Below, piece by piece: positions 26,357 through 34,449 of a DNA stretch of 64,000 nucleotides (the stretch's first letter is position 1; each line of letters starts with the position of its first letter). Below the pieces are notes generated by a model. That model ran no database searches. It was not told the origin of the DNA and saw nothing but the letters and a program-made list of their open reading frames with translations. The stretch is taken from assembly GCA_001898225.1 (NCBI GenBank), contig MKTJ01000057.1:155551-219550 (forward strand), read 5' to 3'. The translations under genes and the position numbers were made by a program. This DNA is from Chloroflexi bacterium 54-19 (GTDB taxonomy: Bacteria; Chloroflexota; Chloroflexia; Chloroheliales; Chloroheliaceae).

Positions 26357-26787
26357 CAACAAAAGCGCGTTACCGGGCCTGGCGTTTCTGGCACCCGGAC
26401 ATTGAGCCGCGCGACCAGTTCGCCGGTCTTGAACTGAACTCAAAGGGCGGTATCGGGATGGTCGAGGAAGCCGATTCCATCCGGCAGGCCATTTTCATCC
26501 TGATTACGACCATTCCGGGTGAACGGGTGATGCGGCCCGACTACGGTTGTTTGCTGCACCGCCTGGTCTTTTCACCCAACGACGACACGACTGCCGGGCT
26601 GGGTATCCATTATGTCCGGCAGGCCCTGGAAAAATGGGAGCCCCGGATTGACATAATCCGGTTGGACGCCGGGAAAAACCCCGACTTGCCTGAAATGCTC
26701 GATGTAGTTCTTGAATACCGGGTCCGGGCGACCCAGCAATTCGATAGCTTAAATTTTTCAGTCAATTTAGCAGGAGCGCCAAGCTAA
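26353..26787 (+). CDS. CIS baseplate wedge protein, gp25-like
   Basis: The protein has 144 residues. The gp25/GPW core is clear: ADSIRQAIFILITTIPGERVMRPDYGC, seen as IRQAIFILITTIPGERVM and RPDYGCLLHRLVF. The EPR-like loop conserved in sheath-initiator proteins is here GERVMRPDYG. It nucleates sheath assembly on the baseplate. The gene overlaps the spike-tip gene (ATGA) and its last base is shared with the start of the baseplate J gene. Confidence 0.94.
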   Translation: MTTKARYRAWRFWHPDIEPRDQFAGLELNSKGGIGMVEEADSIRQAIFILITTIPGERVMRPDYGCLLHRLVFSPNDDTTAGLGIHYVRQALEKWEPRIDIIRLDAGKNPDLPEMLDVVLEYRVRATQQFDSLNFSVNLAGAPS

Positions 26788-29372
26788 TGCCAATCGTTTC
26801 ACCTAACCTGGACGACCGGGATTTTCAACAACTGCTGGATGAAGCCCGCCGCCAAATAGTTCAAGCCTGCCCAGACTGGAACGACCTGAGCCCCAGCGAC
26901 CCCGGCATGATTCTGCTGGAGCTTTTCGCCCACTTGACCGAAACGATGATTTACCGGCTCAACCGGCTGCCCCAGAAGGTTTATATCGAACTGTTGCGCC
27001 TTATTGGGGTCCAGTTGCAACCCCCGGCCAGCGCCCGGACCGAACTTGTCTTTAGCCGGGCCAAACCAGGTGATACTATCCTTGAAATCCCCCGCGGTAC
27101 GCGGGTGTCGGTGAACCGGAGCGGCGTGGGCACCGAACCGCCGGTCTTTATTACTTCCCAGGCCGTTACGCTTGGGGCGAGTCAGACCGAAGGCCGGGTT
27201 TTAGCCTTCCATGCCGACCAGGTCGAAGGAGAGTTGATGGGCCTTTCCACCGGAGTTGCCGGCCAGTCCTTTACCGTAAAGAGGCCGCCGATTATCGCAC
27301 CAACCGGAGATGACCTCGACCTTATTGTAGCAGTCGAAACGCCCGTTAAGGAGCTTGGCAACCGGGCCCCGGCCATCCAGTTCGGAGGGAAATCCTTCCG
27401 CATCTGGCGGGAAGTAACCAATTTCAGCTACCCCGGCCCTGATGCCTTTGTTTTCCAGGTTGACAGGCTGGCCGGGACCATCGTTTTCGCCCCGGCGACC
27501 CGATTGAACACTCCCGGCGCGGGATTGGCCGATGCTCCCCAGGCCCTGGCGGAAATTCCCCCGGCCAACCGGGAAATCAGGGTGACTTACCGGCGGGGCG
27601 GCGGTCAGGAAGGAAATCTCCCGGCGAACAGTCTGAACGTCCTCAAAGATGCTATCGCCGGGGTGCTGGTAACCAATCCCCGCCCCGCCACCGGGGGTCG
27701 CGCCGCCGAAACGCTGGAAAATGCCCTGGTGCGTGGTCCCCAGCAACTCCATTCCCTGGAAAGAGCCGTGACCGCCAGGGACTTTGAACTGGTGGCCCGG
27801 AACAGTTCGGTAGCAGTGGCGCGGGCTAAAGCGATAACCCAGGCGGCGCTCTGGCGGTACGCCCGGCCCGGTACCGTGGGGGTGCTGCTGGTCCCTTATC
27901 TGCCAGAAACCGAAAAAGTCAACGGGCAGGTCACCGCCGAAAAGTTGCGCGATTACGAAACCAACGAGGCGCTGGTCCAGATTCAACAGGCCCTGGATGA
28001 AAGACGGCCCCTCGGTACCACCTGCCTGGTCAGTTGGGCCCATTATAAAGCCGTCAGCGTCAACGCCAGGGTGGTGGTCCGGCGCGAGGAAGACCCCGCC
28101 GCCATTCGCCAGCGCGTTATAGACCGTCTCAACCAGACCATCAGCCCCTTGCCAAGCTCACTGAACCCGAACGGCTGGCCTTTTGGCGAAACACTCCGCA
28201 GCTCTAACGTTTACGATAACGCCCTGGCCGAGCCCGGCGTGCGCTGGGTGGACCGGGTTAGCCTGGTGGTGGACGAAGTGCCGGATAAAAACGTCACGAC
28301 CCTTAGCGCCGACCCGGTCCAGCCCCGGACCTGGTATGCCGGGAGCGGCGAACTCCTTTTCCGCTCCCTGAATGACGGGGAGGGCTGGGAAACGACCCGC
28401 CGCTTTCCGGGCGAGCAGATTTACCTGGTTAAACCTGACCCGGACCAGGCGGGGCTGCTGGCGGTGCTGACAAACCAGTCCGGCCAGCCCGGCTCCCGCC
28501 TTTACATCTCTCACGATAATGGCGAAACCTGGGACGATATACCTATTAACACCGCTTTCAGGATTTACGACCTGGGTTGGGCGGCTCGTGATACATATCC
28601 CTTGCTGCTCCTGGCGGCGGACGGCGGCCTTTACGAATTATCGCTAAAACCGGGTGGTACGCCGGTCCAACTTCAGGTTGATGATAAAAATCCCAACCAG
28701 GGTTTTTACGCCGTGGCGGTCAGCACCGATGTGCGGGGCGCGGTCAGTGTAGCGGTAGCGGCCCAGAAACTGGGAGGAATTTATTTGTCCAGCCAGGGAG
28801 GGCGGACCCGAACCTTTCGCCTGATAAATTTGCAGGGAGAAGATATTCGCGAGTTAGCCGTGATGTATAACGGACCGCAGGCATTTTTGTGGGCTGCCGC
28901 TGCCGCCCCGGGTGGCGACGACCCCGGCCACGGCTGTTTTCGCTGGCAATTGCGCGGCGACGAAGACCCCCCGGACGGCTGGCAAAACTTTAGCAAGGGC
29001 TGGAATGGTGGCACCTGTTATTCAATTGCTTTTCAAAATAACCGGGTGTTAGCGTCCAGCCATAAAAGCGGAGTGTTACGGCTGGATTTAAATAATACCG
29101 GGGCGGGCTGGCAGACCCCCGATGTTCGGTGCGGTTTACCCTTGCGCGACCAGGGCCGTTTTCACACGGTCCAGACTGCCGCCGCCGACCCCCAGGGGCG
29201 CCTCCTTCTGGCAGGTGGGGTGGAAGGGGTTTTCGCCAGCGATGATAACGGCATCAGCTATGATTTTACTTCAAAGCGGGAGTTTACCGACAAAGTGACC
29301 TTGCCCGAAACCTGGCTTTTTGTCTCGAAAGAACACAATATTACGGTGGTGAGCGAGGATGAAGCAAACTGA
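26787..29372 (+). CDS. Baseplate J-like protein fused to a BNR/Asp-box beta-propeller
   Basis: The protein has 861 residues. Residues 1-490 are baseplate J-like: PNLDDRDFQQLLDEARRQI, LSPSDPGMILLELFAHLTE, then the core with TARDFELVARNS and GTVGVLLVPYLP. From about 495 to the end is a second domain of repeated beta-blades with Asp boxes: SHDNGETWDD (about 575), SDDNGISYD (about 818) and degenerate forms such as SLNDGEGWET. This is a sialidase/Ycf48-type propeller with no recognisable catalytic set. Ordinary eCIS baseplate J proteins (Pvc11) have other C-terminal parts, so the propeller may decorate the baseplate, bind glycan or contact membrane partners. The gene overlaps its neighbours at both ends. 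Confidence 0.9.
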   Translation: MPIVSPNLDDRDFQQLLDEARRQIVQACPDWNDLSPSDPGMILLELFAHLTETMIYRLNRLPQKVYIELLRLIGVQLQPPASARTELVFSRAKPGDTILEIPRGTRVSVNRSGVGTEPPVFITSQAVTLGASQTEGRVLAFHADQVEGELMGLSTGVAGQSFTVKRPPIIAPTGDDLDLIVAVETPVKELGNRAPAIQFGGKSFRIWREVTNFSYPGPDAFVFQVDRLAGTIVFAPATRLNTPGAGLADAPQALAEIPPANREIRVTYRRGGGQEGNLPANSLNVLKDAIAGVLVTNPRPATGGRAAETLENALVRGPQQLHSLERAVTARDFELVARNSSVAVARAKAITQAALWRYARPGTVGVLLVPYLPETEKVNGQVTAEKLRDYETNEALVQIQQALDERRPLGTTCLVSWAHYKAVSVNARVVVRREEDPAAIRQRVIDRLNQTISPLPSSLNPNGWPFGETLRSSNVYDNALAEPGVRWVDRVSLVVDEVPDKNVTTLSADPVQPRTWYAGSGELLFRSLNDGEGWETTRRFPGEQIYLVKPDPDQAGLLAVLTNQSGQPGSRLYISHDNGETWDDIPINTAFRIYDLGWAARDTYPLLLLAADGGLYELSLKPGGTPVQLQVDDKNPNQGFYAVAVSTDVRGAVSVAVAAQKLGGIYLSSQGGRTRTFRLINLQGEDIRELAVMYNGPQAFLWAAAAAPGGDDPGHGCFRWQLRGDEDPPDGWQNFSKGWNGGTCYSIAFQNNRVLASSHKSGVLRLDLNNTGAGWQTPDVRCGLPLRDQGRFHTVQTAAADPQGRLLLAGGVEGVFASDDNGISYDFTSKREFTDKVTLPETWLFVSKEHNITVVSEDEAN

Positions 29373-30402
29373 GATTCAACAGTTACTGCCCGAAATCTTC
29401 CAGCGAGCGGTCCATCCCGGCAACCCGCTTTTCGCCGTCCTCTCCGTAATGGAATCCTTACAAGCACCCTCCGAAAACATCCTGCAAAATCTCGAAATCC
29501 ATTATGACCCGCGCCGCAGCCCCGACCGCTTCGTGGCTTACCTGGCAAGCTGGGTCAACCTGGACAGGCTGTTATCAACCGCCCCGGTCTCCGCTTCGGC
29601 GCGACCAGAAGTGGCAACCTCCGCCACTTTCCCTACCGGTCTGGGCCGGTTACGCGAACTGGTAGCCGCCGCCCCCTACCTGTCCCGGTGGCGCGGTACC
29701 GCCAGGGGTTTAATGACTTTCCTTGAAATCGCCACGGGTCTGCGAGGTTTCGTGATTGAGGAACAACCACCTGGCCCGGATGGGTTGCCCCGGCCCTTTC
29801 ACTTGCGCATCCAGGCCCCGGCGATGGACCCCGCCATGCGCCAATTGGTGGTAAATATCATCGAACTTGAAAAACCGGCCTACGTCACCTACGACCTGGT
29901 TTTTCCCGGTGAGGATAAACCCGTTTCCCCTGCGGTCGCACCGACGGTCGAACCGACGGTCGCACCGGCACCCCAACCTGACGCTACCTCTCCGGTGGGT
30001 GGGCCCGGCCCTGTCACCGTTTCACCCGGTCCTACCGGCCAACCCACTGTTACAGGTAGTCCACCGGTAGCCGCCCCGGTCTTCCGGCCCCGCCTGGAAG
30101 TGGTTTCGACCGGGCTTCAAATTTTCATTCCGCCCGGACCGGTGCTGGTCGGGCGCAACGACCCGGCCAACGCCGTCAAGGTCCAAATTGACCTGAATGA
30201 TATTGATACAACTAAAACTATCTCTCGCCGCCACGCCCTGATAACTTTCGACCAGGGAAATTTTTACCTGACCGAGCAAATCAATGTTGCCAACGGCACC
30301 TACCTGAACGGGCAGCGCCTGACGGCCCAGGTGCCGGTAAAGCTTTCCGAGGGGGACCGGGTGAAATTTGGGCAGTTTGAGGTTATTTTTCGCATATCAT
30401 AA
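29359..30402 (+). CDS. Tail protein I-like baseplate protein fused to an FHA domain
   Basis: The protein has 347 residues, with the start overlapping the previous gene by 14 bases. Residues 1-190 resemble phage tail protein I/gpI (Pvc12-related): LLPEIFQRAVHPGNPLFAVL, ILQNLEIHYDPRRSPDRFVAYLASWV, LSRWRGTARGLMTFLEIATG. A Pro/Thr/Val-rich linker follows at 195-250. A complete FHA domain fills the C-terminus, with VLVGRNDPAN at about 262, the TISRRHALI Ser-Arg-x-His motif at about 288, and ANGTYLNGQRL at about 311. These residues bind phosphothreonine. An FHA domain on a baseplate subunit is unusual and suggests docking or control by protein phosphorylation. No Ser/Thr protein kinase is in the window. 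Confidence 0.92.
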   Translation: MKQTEIQQLLPEIFQRAVHPGNPLFAVLSVMESLQAPSENILQNLEIHYDPRRSPDRFVAYLASWVNLDRLLSTAPVSASARPEVATSATFPTGLGRLRELVAAAPYLSRWRGTARGLMTFLEIATGLRGFVIEEQPPGPDGLPRPFHLRIQAPAMDPAMRQLVVNIIELEKPAYVTYDLVFPGEDKPVSPAVAPTVEPTVAPAPQPDATSPVGGPGPVTVSPGPTGQPTVTGSPPVAAPVFRPRLEVVSTGLQIFIPPGPVLVGRNDPANAVKVQIDLNDIDTTKTISRRHALITFDQGNFYLTEQINVANGTYLNGQRLTAQVPVKLSEGDRVKFGQFEVIFRIS

Positions 30403-30797
30403 ATCTATATTTGGCCTTTTTATATACACCTTAGCCCTGTCCGGTCCCTAAAACTGTTAAAGAAATCGTTTATATACGGTAGAAACCTACCAGGGGATTA
30501 TTTATTAAAGCTCCAATTTTGCGTGATTAAAATCATTCAGGTAAATTAATAAATAATTTAATGTGTAAATGACCAGAGAAACGGTACGCATACTTAACCA
30601 GAGATAAGACCCTCGAACTCTCGGAAGGCACCGGGGTTTCAGGTTTAACCAGTTGAAGCTTTTTCGCCAGAAAGCTTCATTCCACCAGAGATAACAGGCC
30701 GCCCGGCCCCAATCCTTAAATTTTATCGAACATCCTCAGGAAAATAGTCAGGTTAGTGTAGTAAACCAACCGGTACAAAATTAGTAGGTGTAAGACA
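30403..30797. other. Intergenic region between baseplate genes and the CIS membrane module
   Basis: No gene is supported. It is AT-rich and includes a 9-bp perfect inverted repeat (30654-30679) and a short direct repeat ACCAGAGATAA at 30597 and 30684, with a partial copy at 30572. A promoter for the membrane module is likely here but none is clear. Confidence 0.5.
30572..30694. repeat. Direct and inverted repeats upstream of the membrane module
   Basis: ACCAGAGATAA is found at 30597-30607 and 30684-30694, with ACCAGAGAAA at 30572. Between the full copies TGAAGCTTT (30654-30662) and AAAGCTTCA (30671-30679) form a perfect inverted repeat with an 8-base loop. Possibly regulatory. Confidence 0.4.
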
Positions 30798-31784
30798 ATG
30801 ATTGAAGAATATTTCCCCAAACAGGTCCGGTATTTCCTCGGAATATTTGCCGGTAGCGCCCTATTTATTGGCATTATTGGGGCCGCTTTACGCAAAGATA
30901 GCGCCGCTAACATTTTTCTTAGCGGCCTGGAAGCCGCCATTTTAGCTGCATTCGGCGGCTTTATCGCCCGGTCGTTCATCCGGTTCCTTTTGAAATTGGG
31001 CAACGACTCGCCCAACGCCGCCCTGGTCATCGGCTGGGGCTTCTTTCTCTGGCCCGGCCTGATTGACACGGTGGCCCGCCTTTTTGGTAAACAATATGCC
31101 ACGCGCCCGGCAATCCTTCTCTGGATTGCGGTTTCGGTCGGCTCGTTTTCCGGAATGATGGACGGCATGTGGCAGACCCATAACTGGGTCGGGCCGGGTG
31201 TGCCTGCCTTTGTGCTGGACGAAACATGGGGCCTGGCCGGGACAACCAACGGCGACCTTTTGCACCTGGTCAACTTTATCGGCGGCGACCACGCTGTCGG
31301 CGAAACACGCACCGATGCCCACCGTTACAACAAAGGCTTTGCCGTAAAATCCGGCTTTGCTTTTACCCAGGGCGCTGTTATGAGCAGTAACGATAATGAC
31401 AAAACGACCGCCCTTTTCGCCCACGAAAATACCCACGTCTGGCAAAACCGGCTGGTCGGCCCCCTCTATACCCTGAGTTACATCGGTTGGATGTTGCTCC
31501 TACTTTTACCGGGATTTATTTACGGGCTTGCCACCAAACAGGACGCCATTACACCCTGGAGTTATTTCAACAATCCGTGGGAAGCCATGGGCTACGATGT
31601 GGGAGAAAGTCACGGGGCCAGCCCCCGCACTGCCTTTGGTAACCTTATCTGGTCCGATACGGCGGTATATATAGCTGGCGGAATCTACTTTGCCCTGGTT
31701 CTGGCCCTGGCAGTCTATATTGTCTACCGGGTCTGGTTCAAACAAAGTGCCAACCGTCCTATGGTGGCTGCCGGATATTATTGA
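30798..31784 (+). CDS. CIS-linked polytopic membrane protein with HExxH motif
   Basis: The protein has 328 residues and about six membrane helices (about 12-31, 38-60, 74-96, 103-122, 224-243 and 279-304). Between helices four and five lies AHENTHVWQN (His209, Glu210, His213), a perfect HExxH zinc-protease motif. The HE..HV.Q form matches that of the eCIS core domain DUF4157 (HELxHVVQQ). A possible third ligand is Glu262 in NNPWEAMGY. No catalytic protein of this type is known to me in a membrane setting, so activity is inferred. The gene begins the four-gene membrane module after the baseplate genes and ends 14 bases before the next. It could anchor or process the CIS or its cargo. Confidence 0.8.
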   Translation: MIEEYFPKQVRYFLGIFAGSALFIGIIGAALRKDSAANIFLSGLEAAILAAFGGFIARSFIRFLLKLGNDSPNAALVIGWGFFLWPGLIDTVARLFGKQYATRPAILLWIAVSVGSFSGMMDGMWQTHNWVGPGVPAFVLDETWGLAGTTNGDLLHLVNFIGGDHAVGETRTDAHRYNKGFAVKSGFAFTQGAVMSSNDNDKTTALFAHENTHVWQNRLVGPLYTLSYIGWMLLLLLPGFIYGLATKQDAITPWSYFNNPWEAMGYDVGESHGASPRTAFGNLIWSDTAVYIAGGIYFALVLALAVYIVYRVWFKQSANRPMVAAGYY

Positions 31785-31798
31785 GAGGAGATACCACA

Positions 31799-32833
31799 AT
31801 GCCTAATCCATTTGCCGTTTCGGCCCTGACCAGCACCGTTAAGTTGGACTCCAACCGGCAGGGTGAAGCTTCTTTCTCGGTGACTAACAACAGCGGTCAC
31901 CAGGTCCGGGCCGGGGCCAGGTTGGAACTGGCCCCGGTCGCCGGGGGGCAGGTCAGCCCCCCGGTAACGCCAGGAGGTCCGGCGGGAGGTGGTCCGGCAA
32001 CGGCTACTGTCCCGGCCCCGGCTACCGCGGAAACCATCAAATGGTTGAGTTTCGTCGAGGAAGGCCAGCCGCCCGCTCCTTCGGCTAACCCCCAATATAC
32101 CGAACGGGATTTTAATATCGGTGGCACCCAGCAGTTCCGGGTGCGAATTGTCGTCCCGCAGAACGCGCCTGGCGGACTCCAGAATTTTTACGTCCACTTC
32201 ACCGATGTGCAGTTGCCGGACGAGGAATTCACGGATAGCCCCATAGTAAGCTTTGAAGTCCCCGCCCCGGCTCCGAAAAAGGGGTTCCCCTGGTGGATTC
32301 CCGTGGCGGCGGCTGTCGCCCTCGTCCTGGTAATCGTGGCCGTTATATTACTTGTACTTCCTCCGCCAACCCCCACTCCTACTCCCGTGGCCACCACCGC
32401 GCCAACCACTCCCCCGGCAACCACGGCGGCGGCAGGCTCTAACCTGGTCGGGACCTGGCTGAATGTCGAAAACATAAACGGGTTGTCGAGACTCGATATT
32501 ACGGCCCAGGGCTCCTTCGTGAAGGTCCATGCCCTCGCAACAGGTGCCCCACCCCTGGATTGGGGGACCAATGGGGCCGACTTCACGACTTCACCTTTCA
32601 ATATTACCTTTGACCTGGGTTCGGGAGGGAAACATTCTTTAAAATTGACCGAGTTTGAAAACGCGGACGGAAAACGGATGCTGGTTGAAGATAGCCTAAA
32701 CGGGGCCGCTGCCAAATCTTTTGTTTTCCGAAACCAGACCTGCACCCGGCCTATCTGTTTCGTTAAACCTAATCTCCCGGATTTAGGCAAATTTATCGGT
32801 AGAGATTTAGTCGGAGTCACGCCGACTAAATAA
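31799..32833 (+). CDS. CIS-linked bitopic membrane protein
   Basis: The protein has 344 residues from ATG 31799 with GAGGAG upstream. There is no signal peptide. The N-terminal 160 residues form a cytoplasmic immunoglobulin-like domain (TSTVKLDSNRQGEASFSVTN, QFRVRIVVPQNAPGGLQNFYV). A Lys pair precedes one membrane helix at about 166-188 (FPWWIPVAAAVALVLVIVAVI). A Pro/Thr-rich stalk (TPTPTPVATTAPTTPP) leads to an extracytoplasmic domain of about 130 residues (LVGTWLNVENINGLSRLDI). This topology suits a bridge between a cytoplasmic particle and the envelope. It follows the HExxH membrane protein closely. Function inferred. Confidence 0.78.
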   Translation: MPNPFAVSALTSTVKLDSNRQGEASFSVTNNSGHQVRAGARLELAPVAGGQVSPPVTPGGPAGGGPATATVPAPATAETIKWLSFVEEGQPPAPSANPQYTERDFNIGGTQQFRVRIVVPQNAPGGLQNFYVHFTDVQLPDEEFTDSPIVSFEVPAPAPKKGFPWWIPVAAAVALVLVIVAVILLVLPPPTPTPTPVATTAPTTPPATTAAAGSNLVGTWLNVENINGLSRLDITAQGSFVKVHALATGAPPLDWGTNGADFTTSPFNITFDLGSGGKHSLKLTEFENADGKRMLVEDSLNGAAAKSFVFRNQTCTRPICFVKPNLPDLGKFIGRDLVGVTPTK

Positions 32834-32901
32834 TTATCACAAAGGCTTTCCGGCGTGGTTTAAGGCTGAAAAGCCTCTGTTAAAGTGAAAAGGGAAGGTT
32901 T

Positions 32902-33408
32902 ATGCAGGGAACTGCCCCCAAAATACTCGTAGTGGCTTTGGTAGTGCTGGCTCTCCTTTTTGTCGGCACCCTGTTTATGGGGAATGGTCAAAATTCGGGC
33001 AGCGCTAGTGACCTCAGTCCGGGTTGGATTCAAGGGATTCAACAGTCACTTGCCAGACCCCAGCTCCTTGATTTCAGTGAAATAACCGCCACCACCCCCA
33101 CGGGCTGTTTGCGGTCCAGCACCAAAACCCTGGTTGTAGCGGTTAACCAGACCTGCGCCTTTACCCTTGCCGAGTCTTCAACCAACATCCGAAGGCTAGT
33201 TTTCAAAATTTCTCCCACCGGGGTCGCTAAATTGACTCTTTCACAGAAAATACAGGGGAAGGATGCTATTGAAGCCCGCCAGATCCTACCCCTATCACGC
33301 GGGGATAGCGATAATCCCGACCATCTCGACCTGTACCAGGCTGGCGGCATTTTAAAGGTCACTTGCCTGCCCGGCCCTGGAGTGAGCCAGTGTATTCTTG
33401 GGCAATAA
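32902..33408 (+). CDS. Small membrane-anchored protein of unknown function
   Basis: The protein has 168 residues, with GGAAGG upstream of ATG. One N-terminal helix (ILVVALVVLALLFVGTLFMG) is either a signal anchor or an uncleaved signal peptide. The exported part has beta-rich segments and four Cys (two early: GCLRS, QTCAF; two late: VTCLPG, SQCILG), compatible with disulfides. I recognise no family. It stands 68 bp after the bitopic protein and is followed by another membrane protein, so it probably belongs to the CIS membrane module. Confidence 0.65.
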   Translation: MQGTAPKILVVALVVLALLFVGTLFMGNGQNSGSASDLSPGWIQGIQQSLARPQLLDFSEITATTPTGCLRSSTKTLVVAVNQTCAFTLAESSTNIRRLVFKISPTGVAKLTLSQKIQGKDAIEARQILPLSRGDSDNPDHLDLYQAGGILKVTCLPGPGVSQCILGQ

Positions 33409-33444
33409 CAAATAAAGAGCAGACCGGGGAAATAGCAGCCAGTT

Positions 33445-34254
33445 ATGGACACTTTACGAAAACCTTTTTTCTTTGTAGCGCTCGGCCTGATATTGCTGGT
33501 GGTCCTGGTTGAACTGGGGTCGGTCCCGGTGCTGGGCTGGGTGAGTGAAAATATTACCAGGGTGCGGAGTACCACTACCGGAATCCTACCACCCGGCCAG
33601 GGCGGGGGAGACTCCCAGGTAAGTTCGACCCTGACAAAGCTGGATAGTGACCAGCGTGCCCAGTTCGACAACCTGGCTTCGGTCCGGCCACCGGGCCTGG
33701 GTATTCCTTACATGGCTTTGTTGGATGCGGTGGTCCTTTTTACCATCGGCCTGATGGGGCTGGGACTGCTTATCCCTGAACGGATTCAAGGCCGGGGCCA
33801 GGGATGCCTTACCTTTATTTTTGGCCTGCTTTTAATCCTGGGGGCAATCATCCTGATTTTTATCGCCCTGGCGCTGGTCTTACTGATGGTGTCACTGTTG
33901 CTGGCGGTCCCTTTTGGCACCATCGCCTACCTGGCCCTCTTTGGCTCCTTTGATAAAGGGGGCGCGGCGGCAGTATTGAGCCTGATAATGGCTATCAAGC
34001 TTGGATTTGTAGTCTGCCTCTTTTTAGCTCAGCAAAAGTTTTTGCAAAACAAGGGTTTGGTATTGCTGGTTTTAACTTCTTTGCTGGCAAATATCATCCT
34101 GAGTTTTTTGCATGGTCTGGTGCCGAGTTTCCTGGTCAGTATCACCGATGGTATCGGGGCGCTCTTGATGGGTATCCTGGCGGTGATTTGGGCCCTGGTT
34201 TTACTTATCGGGTCGTTGTTCGGGATTGTGAAAGCCATCCAGCTAAAAGTGTAA
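33445..34254 (+). CDS. Multi-pass membrane protein of unknown function
   Basis: The protein has 269 residues. One helix lies at the N-terminus (FFFVALGLILLVVLVELGSV), then a hydrophilic segment of about 60 residues rich in Gly, Ser and Thr. Six or so hydrophobic helices follow to the C-terminus (LLDAVVLFTIGLMGLGLLI, CLTFIFGLLLILGAIILIFI, ALVLLMVSLLLAVPFGTIAYLAL, LSLIMAIKLGFVVCLFLA, LVLTSLLANIILSFLHG, LLMGILAVIWALVLLIGSLFG). No family is recognised. It is the last gene of the same-strand run that starts at 20071 and probably the end of the CIS region. Confidence 0.7.
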   Translation: MDTLRKPFFFVALGLILLVVLVELGSVPVLGWVSENITRVRSTTTGILPPGQGGGDSQVSSTLTKLDSDQRAQFDNLASVRPPGLGIPYMALLDAVVLFTIGLMGLGLLIPERIQGRGQGCLTFIFGLLLILGAIILIFIALALVLLMVSLLLAVPFGTIAYLALFGSFDKGGAAAVLSLIMAIKLGFVVCLFLAQQKFLQNKGLVLLVLTSLLANIILSFLHGLVPSFLVSITDGIGALLMGILAVIWALVLLIGSLFGIVKAIQLKV

Positions 34255-34449
34255 ATCTGTTTAATAAGGAATAAATCTGATTAGAAATTTGAAGAAGCTT
34301 TACAGATTACATATCCCTCCAATCACCCCATAAGCAGTTAGATAAAGAAAAATTAGAATAATATAAGGTATTTCACCTAAAAAAGTTACCAAAGGGGTGT
34401 CGGAATTTCAAGGCGCGATAATAGCCTTATGAAAAATATTGCCAGGAAA

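Noticed and set aside
27201..28043. 280-residue minus-strand frame
   Set aside because: Antisense shadow of the baseplate J gene, whose motifs are unambiguous.
32188..32820. 210-residue minus-strand frame
   Set aside because: Shadow of the bitopic CIS-linked protein, which has an RBS and clear topology.
33039..33671. 210-residue minus-strand frame
   Set aside because: It spans two plus-strand genes in antisense and has no family match.
20071..34254. The tail-like genes as a prophage
   Set aside because: No head, terminase, integrase, lysis or replication genes, and the sheath/tube/hub order matches CIS loci.
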